A stretch of DNA of 64,000 nucleotides. It comes from Streptomyces mashuensis. GTDB lineage: Bacteria; Actinomycetota; Actinomycetes; Streptomycetales; Streptomycetaceae. Under the pieces are notes generated by a model. It worked only from the letters and a program-made list of their open reading frames with translations. It did not search any database and was not told where the DNA came from. Positions within the stretch are counted from its first letter, which is position 1, and each line of letters starts with the position of its first letter. Position numbers and translations under genes: made by a program. Of this stretch, positions 55,901 through 61,900 are shown piece after piece. Location of the stretch: NCBI RefSeq assembly GCF_014654785.1, contig NZ_BNBD01000007.1, positions 124,001 to 188,000 of the forward strand, read 5' to 3'.

Positions 55901-58900
55901 CGGCGTCACCGTCATGGCCACCCCCGCCACCTTCGTCGGCTTCAGCCGCCAGCGCGGGCTGTCCGCGGACGGCCGCTGCAAGGCGTTCGCCGCCGGCGCG
56001 GACGGCACCGGCTGGTCCGAGGGCGCCGGCATGCTGCTCGTCGAGCGGCTGTCCGACGCGCGGAAGAACGGCCACCCGGTGCTGGCAGTACTGCGTGGCT
56101 CGGCGATCAACCAGGACGGTGCGAGCAACGGCCTGACGGCTCCGAATGGTCCGTCGCAGCAGCGCGTCATCCGGGCGGCGCTGGCGTCGGCCGGCCTGTC
56201 GACCTCCGATGTCGACGCGGTCGAGGCGCACGGTACGGGTACGACGCTGGGTGACCCGATCGAGGCGCAGGCGTTGCTGGCCACCTACGGCCAGGGCCGG
56301 GCCGAGGACCGGCCGCTGTGGCTCGGTTCGGTGAAGTCCAACTTCGGCCACACGCAGGCCGCGGCCGGCGTGGCGGGCGTCATCAAGATGGTCATGGCCA
56401 TGCGCCACGGCGCGCTGCCGCGCACCCTGCACGTCGACGAGCCCTCCCCGCACGTCGACTGGTCGGCGGGGGCCGTGGAACTGCTGACCGAGACGCGGGA
56501 ATGGCCGGAGACCGGCGACCGCCCGCGCCGGGCCGCGGTGTCGTCGTTCGGCATCAGCGGCACCAACGCCCACACCATCCTCGAAGAGCCGTCGCCGCTG
56601 CCGGTGCCCGCCGAGGGCGCCGACGACCGGGCAGCCGGTGCGCTGCCCGTCGTACCCCTCCTCGTCTCCGGCCGCACCGAGCCCGCACTGCGCGCGCAGG
56701 CGGAGCGCCTGCTCGCCCACGTGGAGAGCACCGGTGCCGACTTGGCCCTCGGTGACCTGGGCTACTCGCTGGCCACCGGCCGGACGTCGTTCGACCACCG
56801 CGCCGTGGTCGTCGCCTCCGGGCGGGACGGCCTCCTGGCCGGCCTCGGCGCACTCGCCGAGGACCGCGCCGCGACGGGCGTCGTCCGCGGGACGGCCACC
56901 TCGGGCCGGCGCCTGGCGTTCCTGTTCACGGGGCAGGGCAGCCAGCGGCTGGGGATGGGGCGTGAGCTGTACGACGCGTACCCCGTCTTCGCCGAAGCGT
57001 TGGACACCGTATGTGCCGCGCTGGATGGTCACCTGCGGCTTCCGCTGAAGGATGTGCTGTTCGGTGAGGACGCGGGTGTTCTCGACCGGACCGAGTTCGC
57101 CCAGCCGGCGTTGTTCGCGGTCGAGGTGGCGCTGTTCCGGCTGGTGGAGGCGTGGGGTCTCACGCCCGATGCGCTGTCCGGTCATTCGATCGGTGAGATC
57201 GCTGCTGCGCATGTGGCCGGAGTGTTCTCGCTGGCCGACGCCTGCGCGCTGGTCGCGGCTCGTGGTCGCCTGATGCAACAGCTGCCCGAGGGCGGCGCGA
57301 TGGTGGCCGTGCAGGCCACCGAGGACGAAGTCACCCCGTACCTGACCGACCGGGTGGGCATTGCCGCCATCAATGGCCCCTCGTCCGTGGTGATGTCGGG
57401 TGACGAGGCAGACGTTCTCGAGATCGCCGCCCGCTTCGAGGCCGACGGTCGTAAGACGCGTCGCCTGACCGTCAGCCACGCGTTCCACTCGCCGCTGATG
57501 GACGGCATGCTCGATGCCTTCCGCGAGGTGGCGGCCGGCGTCACCTACAACGCACCGCGCATCCCCGTCGTCTCCAACCTGACCGGCGGAGTCGTCCCGG
57601 GCGACGAGATGTCCTCGCCCGAGTTCTGGGTCCGTCACGTCCGTGAGGCCGTCCGTTTCCACGACGGTGTGCAGGCCCTGCTCGCCGAGGGCGTGACCGC
57701 CTTCGTCGAGCTCGGCCCCGACGGTGTGCTGTCCGGCATGGCGCAGCAGTTCGCCGACGCCGAGGGTGTCGCCTTCGTTCCGGTCCTCCGCAAGGACCGC
57801 CCCGAGGCCGAGGCCGCCGTCACGGCCCTGGCGCAGGCCCATGCCCTCGGCCTGACCGTCGACTGGGCCGGGTTCTTCGCCGGCAGTGGCGCACGGCGCG
57901 TCGACCTGCCGACGTACGCCTTCCAGCGCCGCGCCTACTGGCCGCAGCCGCGCCACACCCTCGACCTGGGGGAGCCGGTTGCCCTTGCCGAGGGCGAGGG
58001 GGTGCTCTTCACCGGCCGTCTGGGCCTGGACGCGCATCCGTGGCTGGCCGACCACGTGGTAATGGGCTCCCTGGTGGTGCCCGGTGCCGCGCTGGTGGAG
58101 CTGGCGCTGCGCGCCGGTGCCGGTGTGGGCTGCGAGGCCGTCGAGGAACTGACCCTCGAAGCGCCCCTGGTGCTGCCCGCCACCGGCGGCGTGCACGTGC
58201 AGCTGTGGGTGGGTGCTCCGTCCGCTGACGGGCGCCGCTCGCTGGCGGTGTACGGGTCCGTGGCCGGCGACGAGGCGGTGTGGGTCCGGCACGCGTCGGG
58301 CACGCTCGTGCCGTCGCACGGCGAGGCGTCCGGCCTCGACGTGAGCGTGTGGCCCCCGGCCGGTGCCCAGGCCGTTGCCGTGGAGACCGTGTACGAGGAC
58401 CTGGCGGCCGCCGGTCTCGCCTACGGGCCGGTGTTCCGTGGGCTGCGAAGCGTCTGGCGTGGCCGGGACGGCGAGGTGTTCGCCGAGGTCGCGCTGGGCG
58501 GCGACGGGCAGTCGGGTGCCGGATTCGGTGTCCACCCCGCGCTGCTGGACGCCGTCCTGCACGCCGTCGCCGCCGGCGACCTGCTCGCCGGGGAGCGCAC
58601 CGCGCGGCTGCCGTTCTCGTGGTCCGGCGTGGCCGTGCATGCGGTGGGTGCTTCGTCGCTGCGCGTGCGGCTGTCCGCCACGGGCGGTGAGTCCGTCGCC
58701 CTCCAGGCCGTCGATGCTGCCGGCCAGCCGGTGCTGTCGGTCGACTCCCTGGCGTTCCGTGCCGTGTCGGCCGAGCAGGTGCAGGCCGCCGACCCCGGCG
58801 CCGGTCACGATGCGCTGTTCCACGTCGACTGGACGCCCCTCGTCTCTCTCCCGTCGCCGGAAGCCGCCCGGTGGGCCGTTCTCGGCGACCCCCTGCCGGC

Positions 58901-61900
58901 CGCCGCCGGCTTCGAGGCGACGCCGTACGCCGACCTGGCCGCGCTGACGGACGCCCTCGCCGCCGGTGTGCCGGTTCCCGACGCCGTCCTCGTCCCGCCG
59001 GCCGGTACCGGTCCCCTCAGCGCCGACGCCGTACGATCCGCCGCCGCCGACGCGCTGCGGCTGGTGCAGGAGGCCCTGGCCGACGAACGGCTCGCCGGCT
59101 CCCGTCTCGTGTTCCTCACCCACGGCGCCGTCGCCGCCTCCGGCGACGACCGGGTCGAGGACCTGACCCACGCAGCCGTGTGGGGCCTCGTCCGCTCCGC
59201 GCAGTCCGAGCACCCCGGCCGTTTCGTCCTCGCCGACCTGGGCGGGAACGACACCGACGACCGGGCGACGGCGCTGCGTACGCTGCCCGCCGCCCTGGCC
59301 ACCGGCGAGCCGCAGCTGGACCTGCGCGACGGCACCGTGCGCGTGCCCCGCCTGGTCCGTGCGGCCGGCGGTGACGGCCCCGCCGTCCTCGACCCGCAGG
59401 GCACCGTCCTCGTCACCGGCGCCACCGGCACGCTGGGCCGGACCCTGGCCCGGCACCTGGCCGAGCGCCACGGCGTACGCCACCTGCTGCTCCTCAGCCG
59501 CAGCGGCCCCGCCGCCGAGGGCGCCGACCGGCTCGTCGCCGAGCTGGCCGGCCTGGGCGCCGAAGCCTCGCTCGTCGCCTGCGACGTGACCGACCGGGAC
59601 GCGCTCGCCGCGGCCCTCGGTACCGTGCCCGCCGACCGCCCGCTCACCGCGGTCGTCCACACCGCCGGTGTGCTCGACGACGGCATCGTGGAGTCGCTGA
59701 CCGGCGAACGCCTCGACCGTGTGCTGCGCCCGAAGACCGACGCGGCCCTCAACCTGCACGAGCTGACGCAGAAGCTGGACCTGTCCGCGTTCGTGCTGTT
59801 CTCCTCCGCCGCCGGTGTCTTCGGCAACGCCGGCCAGGGCAACTACGCGGCCGCGAACGCGTTCCTCGACGCCCTCGCCGCGCACCGCCGCGCCCAGGGC
59901 CTGCCCGCCGTCTCCCTGGCCTGGGGCCTGTGGGACGACGAGGCCGGCATGGCCGGCGAACTGGACGACGTGGACCGCAACCGCATGAGCCGCGGCGGCG
60001 TCACCGGCCTCACCACCGACGAGGGACTCGCCCTCTTCGACCGGACGTACGCCGCCTCCCCGCAGGCGCTCCTCGTCCCGATCCGGCTGGACGTCGCCGC
60101 CCTGCGCGAGCAGGCCGGCGACGGGCCCGTACCCCCGCTGCTGCGCGCCCTGGTCAGGACGCCGGCCCGCAGGGCCGCGGCCCACGACGGCGAGCGGGGC
60201 GACGGCGGTTCGCTGGCGCGGCGGCTGACCGCCATGACGCCCGCCGAGCAGGACGCACTGCTGCTCACCCTGGTACGGACGCAGGCCGCGGCCGTCCTCG
60301 GGTACGCGGCGGCCGACGAGGTCGGGCCCGAACGCTCGTTCCGCGAGCTGGGCTTCGACTCGCTCACCGCCGTCGAGCTCCGCAACCGCCTCGGCGCCGC
60401 GGCCGGCCTCCGGCTGCCCGCCACGCTCGTCTTCGACTACCCCACGCCCGCCGCGCTCGCCGCCCACCTGCGGACCGAGCTGGCCGGCGAGGCCGCCGCG
60501 ACGGCGGCCACGCCCGTACGGGCCGCCGGCGCAGCCGACGACGAGCCGATCGCGATCGTCGGCCTCGGCTGCCGCTACCCCGGCGGCGTCCGCAGCCCCG
60601 AGGACCTCTGGCGACTGGTCACCGAGGGACGGGACGCCATCGGCGCCTTCCCCGGCGACCGCGGCTGGGACCTCGACGCGCTGTACGACGCCGACCCCGA
60701 CCAGCAGGGCACCTCGTACGCCCGCGAAGGCGGCTTCGTCGAGGACGCGGCCCTGTTCGACCCGGCGTTCTTCGGCATCTCGCCGCGTGAGGCCCTGGCC
60801 ATGGACCCGCAGCAGCGTCTGCTGCTGGAGACGTCGTGGGAGGCGTTCGAGCGCGCCGGTATCGACCCGACCGCGCTGCGCGGCAGCCGCACCGGCGTCT
60901 TCGTCGGCGTCATGTACCACGACTACGCGTCGCGGCTCCCCGCACTGCCCGAAGGCGTCGAGGGCTTCCTCGGCACCGGCAACGCGGCGAGCGTCATCTC
61001 CGGCCGTCTCTCCTACACGTTCGGCCTGGAGGGCCCGGCCGTCACCGTCGACACGGCGTGCTCGTCGTCGCTGGTCGCCCTGCACCTCGCGGTGCAGGCG
61101 CTGCGCAACGGCGAGTGCGAGCTCGCCCTTGCCGGCGGTGTGACCGTCATGGCGACGCCCGCCCCCTTCGTCGAGTTCAGCCGCCAGCGCGGACTCGCCG
61201 CGGACGGCCGCTGCAAGGCGTTCTCCGCGGCGGCCGACGGCACGGGCTGGTCCGAGGGCGCCGGTGTCCTCGTGGTGGAGCGGCTCTCCGACGCGCGGAA
61301 GAACGGCCACCCGGTGCTGGCGGTCGTCCGCGGTTCGGCCATCAACCAGGACGGTGCGAGCAACGGCCTCACCGCCCCCAACGGTCCCTCGCAGCAGCGC
61401 GTCATCCGCCAGGCCCTCGCCAACGCCGGCATCACGGCCGCCGACGTGGACGCGGTCGAGGCCCACGGCACGGGCACCAGCCTCGGCGACCCCATCGAGG
61501 CCCAGGCCCTCCTCGCCACGTACGGCCAGGGACGGAACGACGACCGGCCGCTGTGGCTGGGGTCCGTCAAGTCCAACATCGGCCACACGCAGGCGGCGGC
61601 CGGTGCGGCCGGCATCATCAAGATGGTGATGGCGATGCGGCACGGTGTGCTGCCGCGCACGCTGCACGTCGACGAGCCGACGCCGCACGTCGACTGGTCG
61701 GCCGGAGCGGTCGAACTGCTCGGCGAGCCGGTGGAGTGGCCCGGAACCGGCCGCCCCCGCCGGGCAGCCGTCTCGTCGTTCGGCTTCAGCGGCACCAACG
61801 CCCACGTCATCGTCGAGGAGGCACCGGCCGCTGCCGAGCCCGAGCAGCAGCCCGCCGACCCGGGCGAGCCGCGCTCGACCGCCGTCGTCCCGCTGCTGTT

